Part shown: one piece after another, positions 28,359 through 40,900 of the stretch | How the letters are laid out: every line of letters starts with the position of its first letter | Numbering within the stretch: position 1 is the first letter of the stretch | Assembly: GCA_948144175.1 (NCBI GenBank) | Contig: CANXME010002666.1 | Coordinates: 97,832 to 161,831 of the forward strand | Source: Closterium sp. NIES-65 | Lineage: Eukaryota; Streptophyta; Zygnematophyceae; Desmidiales; Closteriaceae | Direction: 5' to 3' | DNA: 64,000 nucleotides | Position numbers and translations under genes: made by a program | Notes under the pieces: generated by a model | The model's database searches: none | What the model saw: only the letters and a program-made list of their open reading frames with translations | Told to the model about the DNA's origin: nothing

Positions 28359-31300
28359 CTCCCCTTCGCTTCTGGAGTGTCGCTAATGGTGACGTGGCCT
28401 TGTCCAGTCAGCAGCATGCAGTACTTGAACTTCTGTTTTCCGAGTTTCTTGGTCAAGTAATCGGCTGCCATCTCGGACGTGGGACAATAGGATAATTCGA
28501 GTTTCCCTTTCTCGATCTCGTCTTTCACGAAGAAGTATCGCAGAGCGATATGCTTCGTTTTGTTCGCGAATCCGCTTTTGTTGGCGATGCGAATTGCAGA
28601 TTGGTTGTCGCAGAATAGGGTGAAGTTGGGTAACTCGGCTAACTTTGCTTCTTCCAGCAGCTCGCGAAGGTAGAGTCCTTCCTTGGTGGCTGAGCAGAGG
28701 GCGATATATTCTGCTTCAGCTGAAGAGAGAGCGATTAGTTCCTGCTTGCTCGACTGCCATGAGATAGGTCCGATAGGCTCGAGACGATAGACGTAGCCAG
28801 TGCGAGAGCGCCTGTTGTTAGAATCGCCGGCATGATCGGCATCGACGTAGCCGATTAGTTTCGTGGTCGTAGTTTCGTTTTTGTAGTAAGTCAGGCCGAT
28901 CGTCGGAGTGCTCACGAAGTAGTGTAGTGCGCGATCGAGCTCCGCCAGGTGCTCTGCTTCGGGTTTCTTGAGGTAGGTAGCGAGTTGGCTTGCGGAGTAG
29001 GATAGATCCGGGCGGCAGGTGACGGCTGCGAAGAGGAGGCAGCCCAGTTTCCTCTGGTAGTCTCGTATTCCGGCAGCTTTGAGTGGAGCGGAATTTCCTT
29101 TGTTACTTCCTGCCGTGTAGCGGTATGGCGTGGCGATAGCGGTAGGTGTGAGCGAGAAGCGCTTGGAGATAGTGTCGGCGTATTTCTCGGCGCTTAAGTA
29201 GATAGCATTTTCTTCTTCGCGGATGTTGAGCCCGAGGTACTGAATGACGGTAGAAGAAACCGTGAGCGTGAGGTCCTTCTGCAGCTCCCCTTAGAACCAG
29301 GTGGTGATGTCGTCGGTGGAGCCGATGTAGAGTAGGTCGTCGACGTAGACGATCAGTAGGATGTAATCGGCGTCTTTAGTGAATCGATACATTCCTTGGT
29401 CGTGCGGCAGTTGGCGGAATCCGATGCGAGTGAGTCGGGTGTGTAGGTGCTGTTGCCACAGCCGCGGGGCTTGTTTGATTCCGTAGAGCGATTTCAGTAG
29501 CTGGCAGACCTGATTGGGGTTTCCGTGGGTACCGTGTGGGAGTTCGACGAAGATTTCGGCGTCGACGGGTGCGTAGAGAAATGCGTTGGCGACATCGATT
29601 TGTCGCGGTTTCTTCTTCTTCATGGCGGCAACGGCGAGAAGAATTCGAAGAGAGGTATGTCGACTAACTCGGGCGAATGTCTCGGTGAAGTCTCGTCCTT
29701 GCTCTTGGTCAAATCCACGCACGACCCAGCGTGCTTTGAACTTCTCGATTGTGCCGTCTGCTTTCGTTTTGATGCGGAAGACCCATTTCCCGGTGAGAAT
29801 GGTCTTGTTCCTTGCCACGCTTGCTGGAACGACCTTCCAAGTGTTGCGTTCCTCCAGTGCCTTTAACTCTCTGTCCATGGCTTCGCGCCATTTCTCCCTG
29901 TGTTCCCCCCCTAGAGCCTGCTGAACCGTCGCAGGCTCCTTAGGAAGTACGTTGCCGTGGACTGCGGTGATGAGGCCGAGGATTTGCAGTCCAGTCTGTG
30001 AGTATCGGGGGAGTGTTGGATCCTCAGGATAAGCTGCTTCGTCTCCCGCTTCTGGATCGGGTATGAAATTTGGCCCTATCCGTTCTGCTTCGTTTGTGTT
30101 AACTGTCGCAGGTGTTACGTAACCGTTGTCGGCGAAGTGATAGAAGACTTCGGCGTTGACACTGTCGCGAGGATTGTCTTCGTCCATGGGCACGTCGACG
30201 GAGCAGTACGGGAGAGGTCCGGTTTCTTCCGATGCGTTGTCGACGTTCTGTTCATCCCAGTCTGCTTCGTCCGCTGCTGAGGCGAAGGCTCGGTCACCAT
30301 GAAAACCACCTGTGGGGTCCTGATTCTCGTGAAAGTTGGCGAGGTACGTTTGAAGGGTGAGTCGCTCGTAGAAGATCACATCACGTGCTGCTACTGTTTC
30401 CTTTGAGTGGACATCGAAAATTTTCCACGCGTTGTATTTTTTCTCGATGCCGAGGTGTAGTCCCCACTGTGCCCGTTGTGAAAATCTTCCCGCTCGTGCT
30501 TCTGGGGGTCGGTACTGCACCATGCATCCGAAAACTCGTAACATTCTTGTGCTGCCCTGCTTTCCTGTCCACAGCAGATGCGGTGATGCGTTGTTCGGGA
30601 GTGACGACGACGACAGCAAGTTGTGCACCATGACAGCATGGTCCATTGCTGCAGGCCACTGGTGGTTGGGTAGCCGCATGCCACGTAGCAGTTTGCGCAT
30701 GCTGTTTTGCAGAGTCCTGTTCATTCTTTCTGCAACACCTTGCTGCTGATGGGCGTAGGGAAGGGAGAGGATTTGCTTGATTCCCCTTTCCGCCAGGTAC
30801 TGCTTGAAGCGCTGAGAGGTGTATTCTCCTCCTCTGTCTGACTGGAAGATTTTCAGCTGTGTTCCTGACTCCCTCTCTGCTACCGGTAGCCAAGCGGCGA
30901 ACGCTGCGAGTGCCATGTCGCGGCTGGGTAGGTTTCGATGCCAGACGTATCGAGTGGCGGCGTCGATGAAGGTTATCGTGTAATTGTAGGTGACTTGTCC
31001 TGGTTCTCGATTGAAGAGGATGTCGCTGTATACTTTCTCGAGTGGTGCGTATGCAGGTGCGCTCGGGTTGTGGTGAGAAGAAAACGGTCGATGGGGTAAG
31101 TCGGCTTCGGGGCAGATGAGGCAAGTTCCTCGTGCCCGTTGAAGTTCTCTGCCGTCGGGTGGTAGTAGCGAATCTTTGTCGAGGACTCCTGCTCGTATTG
31201 TGTTATCTAATACTGTGTTGCTTGGATGTCCTGTGCGTGCGTGCCAGATGTCTTCAGGAGCGCGATGTCCGGGTGAGCGTTGATACGCGTCGGAGTTGGA

Positions 31301-33499
31301 GTAGAAGCTGGCGACGACATTGGCGCTTCTGTGGACTTCTCGTTGAGTCGGGTTTAGTTGCTGTGCGGGTGTTGGTGGTGCTTCGTGGACGATGACTGGT
31401 GTCGTTGGTCCTGCTGCTGCCGATGATGTTTCTGCTGCTGTCGATGTTGTCTCTGCTGCTGCCGATGTTGTCTCTGCTGCTGCCGATGTTGTCTCTGCTG
31501 CTGTCGATGTTGTCTCTGCTACTGCCGTTTGTTGAATTGTTGCTAACCCTCGTGTTCATTCTGCTTCAGGGATGGTGTGCGAGTACCAGAAACCTCCCGG
31601 GCTGAAGTAGGGATTGAGATCCGGGGGATGTGTCCAATCGGCGAAGTTGACGATGGCGTCGCTATCTGCAGTGCCAAGGTCGGGGACGAAATCGAGGACT
31701 AAGACGTTGTTCTTCAAAACTGCTCTTCCGATGTAGAGGCCGCCCTTCCCGTGGTACAGTTTAAACTCCTGGGTGGTGCTGTCGGCTTCTAAGTGGATGC
31801 CTTTCGCCATCAGCTGGCTGACACTCAGTAAGTTATAACCGAGTCCTTCTGCGATGAGTACCTTTGACATGTGTAGTATGACGTTTGTCTCTCTTGATTG
31901 AAGCTGAACTACTCCTTGTCGTTGTGTGCGCAGGTTCTGGTTGTTGGCGACCGTGATGACTACTCGCTGGAGTCGATGTTCGCGTTGAACGAAGCGTCCC
32001 GAGGAGCACATATGTTGTCCGCAGCAGCTGTCCAAGAACCAGGTGTCTTGCCCGGACGGTTCGCTTTGAGCGATGGCGGCGTACGTCGGATTCGGTTGGA
32101 GTGACTCGCGGCGAGGCGTCCTGTTGTCGAGCTCTTCTTCCGGTGAGTAGTGAGGTGGTGATTCGATTGTGCACGAATCAGTTATCTTCACCATGCAATT
32201 GACAATGTTTCTTGCTCCTTGTGCAGATTGTCCTGTTGGAGTCGTTGAAGCTTGGATTGAGGTCGTCGGATTTGCTTGTGTTGAGGCAACTTGGGAGCTT
32301 GAAGGTCGGAGTTGTCGCTGTGGTGTTGTCTGACGAGACGGGCAGTGCGTGCGAGGGTGTCCCGAAGTCTTGCAGATGTGGCAAAACGGAGGTACCGTCT
32401 TCACTTGTTGCTGTTGTCGATTGTTGTTGTTGTTGTATCGTCGCTGAGTGTGAAACGCAAACTCCGGTGCTAATGTTTTCTTCTTGTGTCTTTCTTCTTG
32501 CAGGTCCATGTCCTGCTGCTCGGCATGAATTTCGGCGCAGAGTGCCGCTTCGGAAATCCTCCCGTGTGCTCGTAATATGGTGCGAGTGGAGCGCCAGTGG
32601 GGGCCGAGACCGCCGATGACCACCGTGACAAAGGCGTCTTCTGAAATCGACCCTCCGCATCGAAGAAGCTTGTCGCGCAGTTCGCGGCAGCGGCTGATAT
32701 AAGCCATGCCTTTCTCGCCTGGTTTCATTTCAATTGTTGTCAACTGCGCCATTAACCTGCTTTGATTTACGCTGTCTGTTCCTTGATACAGGTTCTTCAG
32801 GTGGTTGTACGCGAGCTCCGCGGAGTTGCCGTAGCCTCGGTAAGTCCTGATGTTCTGCTGCTGGGTCGGGGTGATGTTTCTTAGCAGTATCGTGTACGCC
32901 ATCATTGATTGATAGGTGTACTGCTGCTTCTCATATTGTGTCCCGTTTGTTGGATATGGCAGGGACCCGTCGAAGAAGCCGAGAATCTGTGCTCCTTCCA
33001 TCATCAGTTTGAACTCGAACGACCAGGTGAAGAAGTCTTTTCCGTCGAAGGGCTTTGTCGTTTGCAGCTTGAGAACATGCGCGAATTGCGATTGAACTTG
33101 TAATGCGTCCAATGCCCTTTCTTGTCCCGGTGCAGATTGCGGTTGCGGCATGAAGCTGACGCAGCCACGCTGGGGCTCGTACGGCGCAAATGTAGGCTGC
33201 TGTTGTTGTTGTTGAATTCCGCGTGCGTAGGATGAGCCGTCGAGACTCATAAGAGTTACGTTGTTGTTGTTGCTGTTGTTTGACTGCGCAGGTACTCCTT
33301 GCTGGTGCTGCTCGTAGAAGGACATGAATGAGAAGAATTTCTCCATCATGCTTGGATCGAAGCCTGCGGGCGTTTCCGTAGACCCAGCTGCTGGTCTCGT
33401 GGTAGTCCCTTCTTCCGTCTGTAGACCAGAGACAGGAGGTGGAGTAGGGGTAGTGCCTGGAGAACCGTTGGAGGAGCTCCTCTCCTTCCTAGGAGACAT
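28337..33499 (-). pseudogene. element 1 gag-pol polyprotein, one frame with two nonsense codons
   Basis: A single 1,721-codon frame runs from ATG 33499 to a stop at 28337 just inside the 3' LTR, interrupted only by TGA at 31556-31558 (codon 648, between protease and integrase) and TAA at 29291-29293 (codon 1403, just after the RT YVDD box). Order: Gag, a CCHC knuckle CHICKTSGHPRTHC (about residue 372), protease motif WFLDSCCGQHM (about 490), integrase (HHCC from about 752, then the DDE residues in VYSDI, FQSDRGGEY and QGVAERMNRT), reverse transcriptase with YVDDLLY (about 1385), and RNase H (GYVDADHAGDS, about 1550). The Pr-IN-RT-RNaseH order is diagnostic of Ty1/Copia. The protease has DSC where DSG or DTG is usual. 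Confidence 0.93.
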
Positions 33500-33561
33500 G
33501 TCTTCCTTGTATTAAGTATTAAGAGAAAAAGTAACTTTGAACTCTATCTGCTCTCATACCA

Positions 33562-33996
33562 TGTTGGGCTGAGATGCCCTAGGATCTTTGTAGAGTTAAA
33601 TTTTGAGTAGGATTGTAATAGCGGAAGCGTTTGAATGAAAAGTCCTTGAACCACCTTGCGCTAGTATGTGAGGGCAAAGTGAGTTGATTCAAACAAACAA
33701 ATACAAGGTTTTATATAAGAGTACAAGGAATACAAATAGATATAATTAAACTGTTTTGCTGTTGCGATTCGATACAGTGCGACTCGGGCAACTGCTCAAT
33801 GTCGAGTCAGTTGTGTGTCCTTGCTGTCGCGCTGTATTTGTCAAGTCAAAGGTCGCTGACTTATGACCTTCGCGTAACCTCCAGGCGGTTACCCTAACCT
33901 CCGAGGGTTGACTCGCGATGCTTCGATTTGGACTGCTTCGCTTGTGTCCTGAGTTTCGACACGACAGAGACGCTTTAAGACTTATTGTTCCCAACA
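33562..33996 (-). repeat. element 1 right LTR (5' LTR in element orientation)
   Basis: 435 bp. Element transcription would start here and run leftward. The primer-binding site lies at about 33545-33561. Confidence 0.95.
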
Positions 33997-34001
33997 ATTC
34001 A

Positions 34002-34239
34002 CACATGACGGGTGGTATTATGTACAGCATTCTTCTGGCTCACCCAGTGCTTCGGCATCGCCATCCGAAGCATGGACGTGCGGCGAGGTTCCATCCACAC
34101 CCCTGGCAAGCAGGGAAGCCATGGTGTCTCAAAAAACCGACCTAGATTCTAGACTCTGGAGTGGGCTGTTCCGTCGCGTTTTGACTGCAGTGTTGTTATG
34201 AGCTGCTGTGTACTTGGCATCTGCTAAATCATCGGCCAT
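34002..34239. other. spacer between element 1 and the LRR cluster
   Basis: No gene seen. It begins with the second TSD copy and presumably continues the 3' flank of the METTL24-like gene. Confidence 0.5.
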
Positions 34240-37200
34240 ATGGGTACTATTGAGCTAGCGCAAGGGGAAATGCCAAAGCAGCCAAGCGCCCCTGGTCAGC
34301 CAGAACGCCGGCAACGAATTAGCAGCCATGATGATCCCTTTTCAAGTATTTCTGACGATTTGAAGAAACGATTCTTCTCCTTGTCGCATCTAAGGGCACC
34401 AAGTTCGATACCCACGACTGTCCCAATAACGAGCCCATTCTGCAAAAGAGGATCGAGCAAGCGTTGAATGAGCACCTGCCGAGCGAGAGCGTATTGTTCG
34501 GGTTACCGGAAGCTCCTGTCGCCACAGGCTCATCGCTCACTGCCTTCCGCCACGCTCTCGTGTGCAAGCGATGGCTGCGCGTTTCCAGATCCGTGCATGC
34601 CGCCATCGTCGTGCCTCGAAACCGCTTTTTCTCCGCACGAACTCTCGCCTCGCTCCTCACCTCACCCACCTAGGGATTCCCGAACCTTCGCCACCTGCGC
34701 GTCGTCGTAGATCGCCACCTCGTGCGATCCATCTGCGACGAATGCGGCTCGTCGCTGACCCATTTCACACTGCACCTGTACGATCGCCGACGAGTGACAA
34801 CTAGTATATCAAGCTAGCAGTCAATACCGAGCAGGGGTCAGTCGACCAGCCTTGCACCGATCTCGGGCTCAGATGTCGCCGAGATTTTCAATTCCTGCAC
34901 GCGACTGGTCAATCTGGATTTAAGATTCGGAAAAGGTGTTTCTGAAATTCCAGCTTCCATCAGCCGCTTACAGCAGCTTACGCGCCTCAGCATGAGCTTC
35001 AGTAACGTTACCGGGTTACCAGAGGAGCTTTGCGGCTTGTTGGGACTGAAGCAGTTACTAATCGTGTCGCCGTCTCTTCGCGAGCTGCCTATTTCGTTCG
35101 ACTGTCTCACCTCCCTGGAGCATCTCTCTCTTCGCAACTGCTTAATAGGCCAACTCCCGAGCGATTTAGGCCAGCTTCGTAACATCAAGATCCTAAGCCT
35201 CTCGTATCTGCGTCGCCTCATTGCTCTTCCGGAATCCATCTGTCAACTGCCCGCGCTCTCCCACCTTTCTATCGACCATTGTCGCCGATTCGCCATGCTA
35301 CCCGAGAATCTATTCCAGCTGCCCGACCTAGATACGCTGCATCTAGACGATCTGCCTGCTCTCACTTCGTTTCCCGATTCGTTCGGCAGGCTGCCCGCTG
35401 GCCAACCCTTGGGATCTCCAGCCCTCCGGAGTCTCACCATCCACGACTGCAAACGCCTATCCTCGCTGCCGGAATCTATCGGCCAGTTTTCCGCTCTCCA
35501 GCAGTTTCGCCTGAAGTTTCTTGATCGACTTACGGCTCTTCCGCATTCCCTGGGGTTCCTTATGGCACTGAAGGAGTTGAAAGTGGTTGAGTGCGCCAAT
35601 CTCGTGAACCTCCCAGAGTCTGTATCCGCCATGGGAGCGCTCACAAGCCTCATTCTTGACGGCTGCTCTTTTTCAGGCCTGCCCGGAGACATTGGGCAGC
35701 TGCAAAACTTGGTCACTGTGAAGCTGTTTTCTACAAGCCTTTCTCACCTGCCTGACTCGTTCGGGCAGCTAGGGCAGCTGAAAGAGCTGACCATTTACGA
35801 ATGCTACAACCTATTCGAGCTCCCTGCCTCGTTCACCAACCTCTCTTCATTAGAAACCCTACTCATCTATGGTGGATCCTCGCTCATTGACTTGCCTCTG
35901 GGTTTCGAGAATCTGCCGAAGCTCCGCACACTAGAGCTGCTAAACTGCGGCATGCCGTACCTGCCCGATAGGTTCGGTGAGCTGCCGAACCTGGAGATTC
36001 TCAAAGTGCAAAGTACTGACACATACACCAATGAAGGCCAGGAGATTTAGTTGGACGGATTCTGCTCCCTGCGTAGCTTTCCCCCCTCCTTCAGCCTGCT
36101 CACGCGCCTGGAGCAAATGATTATAGATGGGTGTCGGGTGCTGAAGGAGCTTCCAAGCGGCATGGGCAGTCTGTGCAGCCTCAAGGTCCTGAAAGTGGAG
36201 AAGTGCAAGCAGTTAAAGGTCTTTCCGTCCTTCCTGCCCTCTGCTGAGGCCAGTGCCCCAGTTGACGGATCTTCTGCTCCTGCTGCCACCTTTGCTGCTG
36301 CTGCTGCCTCATTTTCTGCCACCCCAGCTGCTCCCACCTCAGCTGCTGCCACTTCAGCTGCTCCCACCTCATTTGCTGCCACTTCAGCTGCTGCCACCTC
36401 ATTTACTGACACCTCCTCCTTTTCCACCACCATCACTCCACTCCCACTACTTCAAGAACTACTAATTTCATCCTGCCCAAAGCTAACAAACCTTCCAGAA
36501 GGCCTCCATCTGCTGCCTAGGCTGAAGCATTTCACGCTCGAAAAATGCACTAGCCTAAAACTCGACAACTCAAGCACCAACTCAGTTTCTTCATTCCCCT
36601 CCTCCCATTCGAGCCCCCCATTAGCAGCGCCTATCTCCCTTCCGCCATCTGTTTCAACTATTATCATCTCAAATGTCTTCAAGTCAGCTCACTACCTCCC
36701 GGAATCCATCCTTTCCCTTGACCACCTTCGTCACTTGAACCTATATGACCTCCGATTTCTCACGCACCCTAAACCCCAGCTAAAGCCGAAGCTGAAGAGG
36801 AGGGCACACCTCATGCTCCTCTGATTGAGCTTTCGCGAATGCCTGGATCGATTGAGCAGGCTGGGTTGGGGCGCCTGTCGTCGCTGGTGCACCTTCACAT
36901 TGTCAACACCAACCTCCCCGCGCTTCCGGAAAACCTAGGCGATCTGAGGGAGCTGGTGGTACTGCTGCTAGAGAAGTGCCATGCCATGACATCCCTCCCC
37001 TCCTCCATCGTTACCCTTCCCAAACTGCAGCAGATTGATCTCAAGTCCCTTCCTCTGCTGACTCACCTGCCCGAGAATCTCGGGCAGCTGAAGGCACTCA
37101 ATGAGTTGGGTTTGGATCCATGTAAAACCCTGCAGGACCTTCCTTCTTCCTGCACTCTGCTCTCCTCCCTCATACAACTCAGCATCATCAACTGTCTGAA

Positions 37201-37413
37201 AATTACTTGTCTTCCAGAATCTCTATCGTCCTTCTCCCGCCTTTCCTCTCTCAAACTCAGGCTATGAGGGCCCTACCCAGCGACTTGGGCAGTTTGTCCT
37301 GTCTGAGGGAGGTGGATCTGGACGGGTGTACGCGTCTGAAGGAGCTGCCACACTCGCTGGTGGATAGGATGAATGTGATTACAGTGAAGGGTTCTTGGGG
37401 AAAGAGGTGGTAA
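34240..37413 (+). pseudogene. F-box/LRR gene copy 1, degraded
   Basis: Paralogue of the gene at 37965. It keeps an F-box-like start (DDPFSSISDDLKKRFF) and FRHALVCKRWLRVSRSVH, then about 20 leucine-rich repeats of the LPESIGQLSALxxL type. Breaks relative to the paralogue: a frame change before 34464, TAG at 34671 (TCG in the paralogue), further stops near 34815, TAG at 36048, TGA at about 36822 followed by a frameshift, and another break near 37265 before the shared C-terminus SLVDRMNVITVKGSWGKRW. The longest intact piece is 34992-36050. Such repeats act in protein binding and F-box proteins recruit SCF ubiquitin ligases, but this copy is unlikely to make a full protein. Confidence 0.85.
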
Positions 37414-37964
37414 TGTGGGAGGTGCTGTTTGGGAGAGAGGGATAAAGCATGGAGGGTACTCGTGGAGCAAGATTGGCTTCGAAGACGGGAGGGATCCTAT
37501 TACCGTAGCATCAGTGTTGACATTTAAAGGTTCTTATTTATTAGTAGAGAGAGAGGTGTACGGTGTACCACAGCAATAGCCTGCTGGCAAATTCATTCAT
37601 TTTCAGAATGTGAAGTGTGACATTTCACTTTCACAACTAAGTTACTCTGGTGGAAATATGGTAGCATGTGGCATCTCAAGCGATTGTGACACTACATTTT
37701 GTATTGCTTCCGTTCAGGTCTCCATAAGTCAGCCTAAAAACGTTGATTTTCTTTCTAAGACGAATACCCTCTCTTGAGGAATGCCCTCTCTTCACCGCTT
37801 GAAACCGCCCAATTCGCCTGAATACCAATCCTGTTGCGACAATTTTCACAACCATCACTCGTCCTTCATTTCTCGAGAATTTCAATCGTAGGTTGCACCT
37901 TCACGGCTCGATTCGACGCGTCACCTCGTTCCATACTGCCAGGTTCACAGGCAGAGTAGGAGAT
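37414..37964. other. spacer between the two LRR paralogues
   Basis: No gene. Its first part (AATGTGGGAGGTGCTGTTTG and onward to CTGGCAAA) resembles the flank after the second paralogue (41271-41440), so the tandem duplication included 3' flanking DNA. CACTACATTTTGTATTGCTT at about 37689 resembles sequence near 55273, beyond element 2. Confidence 0.75.
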
Positions 37965-40900
37965 ATGACGAGTGGTGATCAATTCTCCCAGTTGTCTGAT
38001 GATCTGCTTTGCTCGATCCTTCTTCTCGCCGCGTCCGCGACAACCATTAGATTTGACGGCCACTATTCTGATTTTAGTAACGAGGACATTCTGCGAGACG
38101 CGATCAGCAAAGCATTGGACGAATCTCTGCCGTCGGAGAGTGCGTGGGTTGACACCACGCGAGAATCACGTGTGGTTACCGCTTCTTCGCTCGTCTCCTT
38201 TCGCCACGCGCTGGTCTGCAAGCGATGGCTGCGCGTCGCCAGATCCGTGCATCCCGCCATCGTTGTGCCTTGCGATCGCTTCTTCTCTTCCCAAACTCTC
38301 GGCTCGCTCCTCACTTCACCCACCTCGGGATTCCCGAACCTTCTCCATCTGCACCTCGGCAAATTCGCGACGGACGTTGTAGATCGCCACCTCGTGCGAT
38401 CCGTCTGCGACGGATGCGAGTCCTCCGTGACGCATCTTACGATGCATCTGTACGATCGTCGGCTGGCGACACGCGTGCAGGAAGGCGAGATCAGAGGCAT
38501 AGCGCGGCGCGGCCCTGCGGCGTTATCGCCCTCCGATGTATCCGAGATCTTCGATTCCTTCTCGCGATTGGTCAATCTGGATCTACGGCTGGCAGACGGC
38601 GTTCCCACGCTGCCTCCTTCCATCAGCCGCTTGCAGCAGCTGACGCGGCTCAGCATGCGATCAACATACAGCGTAACCGGGCTACCAACGGAATTCGGCT
38701 GCTTGTCGCGATTGAAGCGGTTGGAGTTTAGACTAGATTTCCTTGAAGCTCTGCCCGACTCCATCTGCGATCTAACGGCTCTGGAGCATTTGGAGCTTCA
38801 CAGATCCCACGTCTCTCACCTACCCGAGAATTTCGGGCAGCTGCGAAACCTAAAGAGCCTCACGCTCGCGTTTGTAGACGGTCTGCGTGAGTTGCCCGAA
38901 TCCTTCTGCGAGCTACCGGCCCTCACGCGGTTTTCGCTTCTTTACTGCTATGACTATATTAAGCTGCCCGTGAACTTTCTTCAGCTGTCAAGTTTGGAAG
39001 CGGTAGAAATTTCGAGTCTATCCGACTTCACTTCGTTTCCTGACTCGTTCGGGCATCTGCCCGCCCTGCAGGAGTTTCGTCTTCAAAACTTCAATTTCTC
39101 GCAGCTCCCAGCCTCCCTTTCCTCCAGTCAAACCCTCCGTAGCTAAATGATCAGCAACTGTGGAAGCACGACGGCCCTGCCAGAAGATTTTGGCCGAATC
39201 TACACTCTAGAGTGCCTGAAATTAGAAAATTTGGAGGATTTTAGGGTTATTCCGGACTCTATCGGCCAGCTATCTCAACTTAAGGAGCTGAATGTGATTG
39301 GCTGCTGCGAGCTTTCTACCTTCCCACAGTCCGTCTCCGCTATGGAGTCACTCACAAGCCTCGTTCTTGGTGCCTGCGACCTTCAGGAGCTGCCCGGAGA
39401 CATCGAGCAGCTCTCGAACCTGGTTTTGCTGAAGCTGTCCAGTAACAAGCTCGTTACTGTGCCCGACTCGATCGGGCAGCTGGGGAAGCTGAAGAAATTA
39501 ATATTCATGGAATGCAACAGCCTGATTGAGCTTCCAAATTCCTTCACCAATCTCGACTCCTTGGAAACATTTTTCATCCACGGCGGGGCTTCCCTAGTAG
39601 ACCTCCCTCCAGGCTTTGAAACCCTCCCAAAGCTACGTACTCTCTACCTCTTCAACTGCGTCTTCACGAGCCTGCCAGACAGGTTTGGGGACCTTCCCAG
39701 CCTGGAAGTGCTCAGGATCGGGACAAAGGCAACATACAGCCCAAATAGGCTGGAGACCAGGAGCGAATCAGATTACGGGCCTGAGCTGGAAGGCGCCTGC
39801 GCCCTCCACATGCTTCCCCAGTCCCTGGTTCGCCTCACAGGCCTGGTAGAGCTCGTTTTGGAGGGGTGTGAGCTGCTGGAGGACTTGCCGCCAGGCATGG
39901 GGGGGCTGGCCAGCCTAAGAGTGCTCCATGTTAAGAATTCCCCTCAGCTGCGGCTCTTCCCGTCGCTGCTCTCCTCGCCCATTCACAACCCTGCCGGAGA
40001 TTCTTCTACTCTCAAGACAGACCTCCCTGCTGCTGCTGCTGCTGCTACTGCTACTGCTACTGCTGCTGCCGCTGATGCTGCTGCTGCTGCTGCCACTGAT
40101 GCTGCTGCTGCTGCCGCTGCTGCTGCTGCTGCCGCTGATGCTGCTGCTGCTGCCGCTGATGCTGCTGCTGCTGCCGCTGCTGCCGGTGCTCCCCCATTTC
40201 CATCGCTGGAGCAGCTGGAGATATCTGACTGCCCGCGCCTGGAGAGTCTTCCAGAGGGCCTGCATCTGCTGCCTAGGCTGGAACTCCTCGCTCTTGAAGA
40301 CTGCCCCAGTCTAGAGCTCACACACCAGCTCACGCACCAGAGCCCCTTGCCACCACCCACATCCCCGCCCCCATCGACCTCCTCCTCCTTCCGTCCTCTG
40401 GTTGCGCCCATCTCCCTTCCGACTTCCATGAAAACCATCATCCTCTCTAATGTCTTCCAGTCAGCCCAGTACCTTCCAAAATCCTTGTTTTCCCTCACCC
40501 AACTCACCCACTTGAACATCTACGACATTCCGTCTCTCCAACAGCTTATTTCCCCTCCGCTTGTTACCCAGTCCTCAGTCCACGCTCAAACCACTCACGA
40601 TGACCAATCTGAAAGATTCTATTCCGATTCTGATATGGCGGTCAGATTGGATCTCCTATCTTCTCTGCAGCATCTTCACATCGCCCTCTCCATCCTTTCA
40701 GCACTCCCCGAAACATTGGGCGATCTGGTGCAGCTGAGAGTGCTGCTGCTCGAGGAGTATCCTGCCATGGCCTCCCTTCCCACGTCCCTCACTAGCCTCA
40801 CCAATCTCCAACAACTGACACTCAATTCACTCCCTTTGCTGACCCACCTGCCCGAGGATATCGGGCAGCTTAAAGCTCTGCGCGATCTGAGTCTGGAGTC

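Larger units (their letters stand above)
27919..34001 (-). mobile_element. Copia LTR retrotransposon (element 1), complete with 5-bp TSD
   Basis: The element spans 27924-33996 and is flanked by ATTCA on both sides (27919-27923 and 33997-34001). LTRs of 435 bp (27924-28358 and 33562-33996) start TGTTGGG and end CCAACA. I count about 10 mismatches between them (near 97.7% identity), a fairly young insertion. On the minus strand the sequence next to the 5' LTR reads TGGTATGAGAGC, close to the initiator-tRNA-Met primer site TGGTATCAGAGC, and a purine tract GAAGCGAAGGGGAG lies next to the 3' LTR. It landed about 50 bp after the stop of the METTL24-like gene, in opposite orientation. Confidence 0.95.

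Noticed and set aside
27924-33996. Functional autonomous retrotransposon
   Set aside because: Structure and target duplication are intact, but two nonsense codons lie in the polyprotein, so I list it as inactivated.
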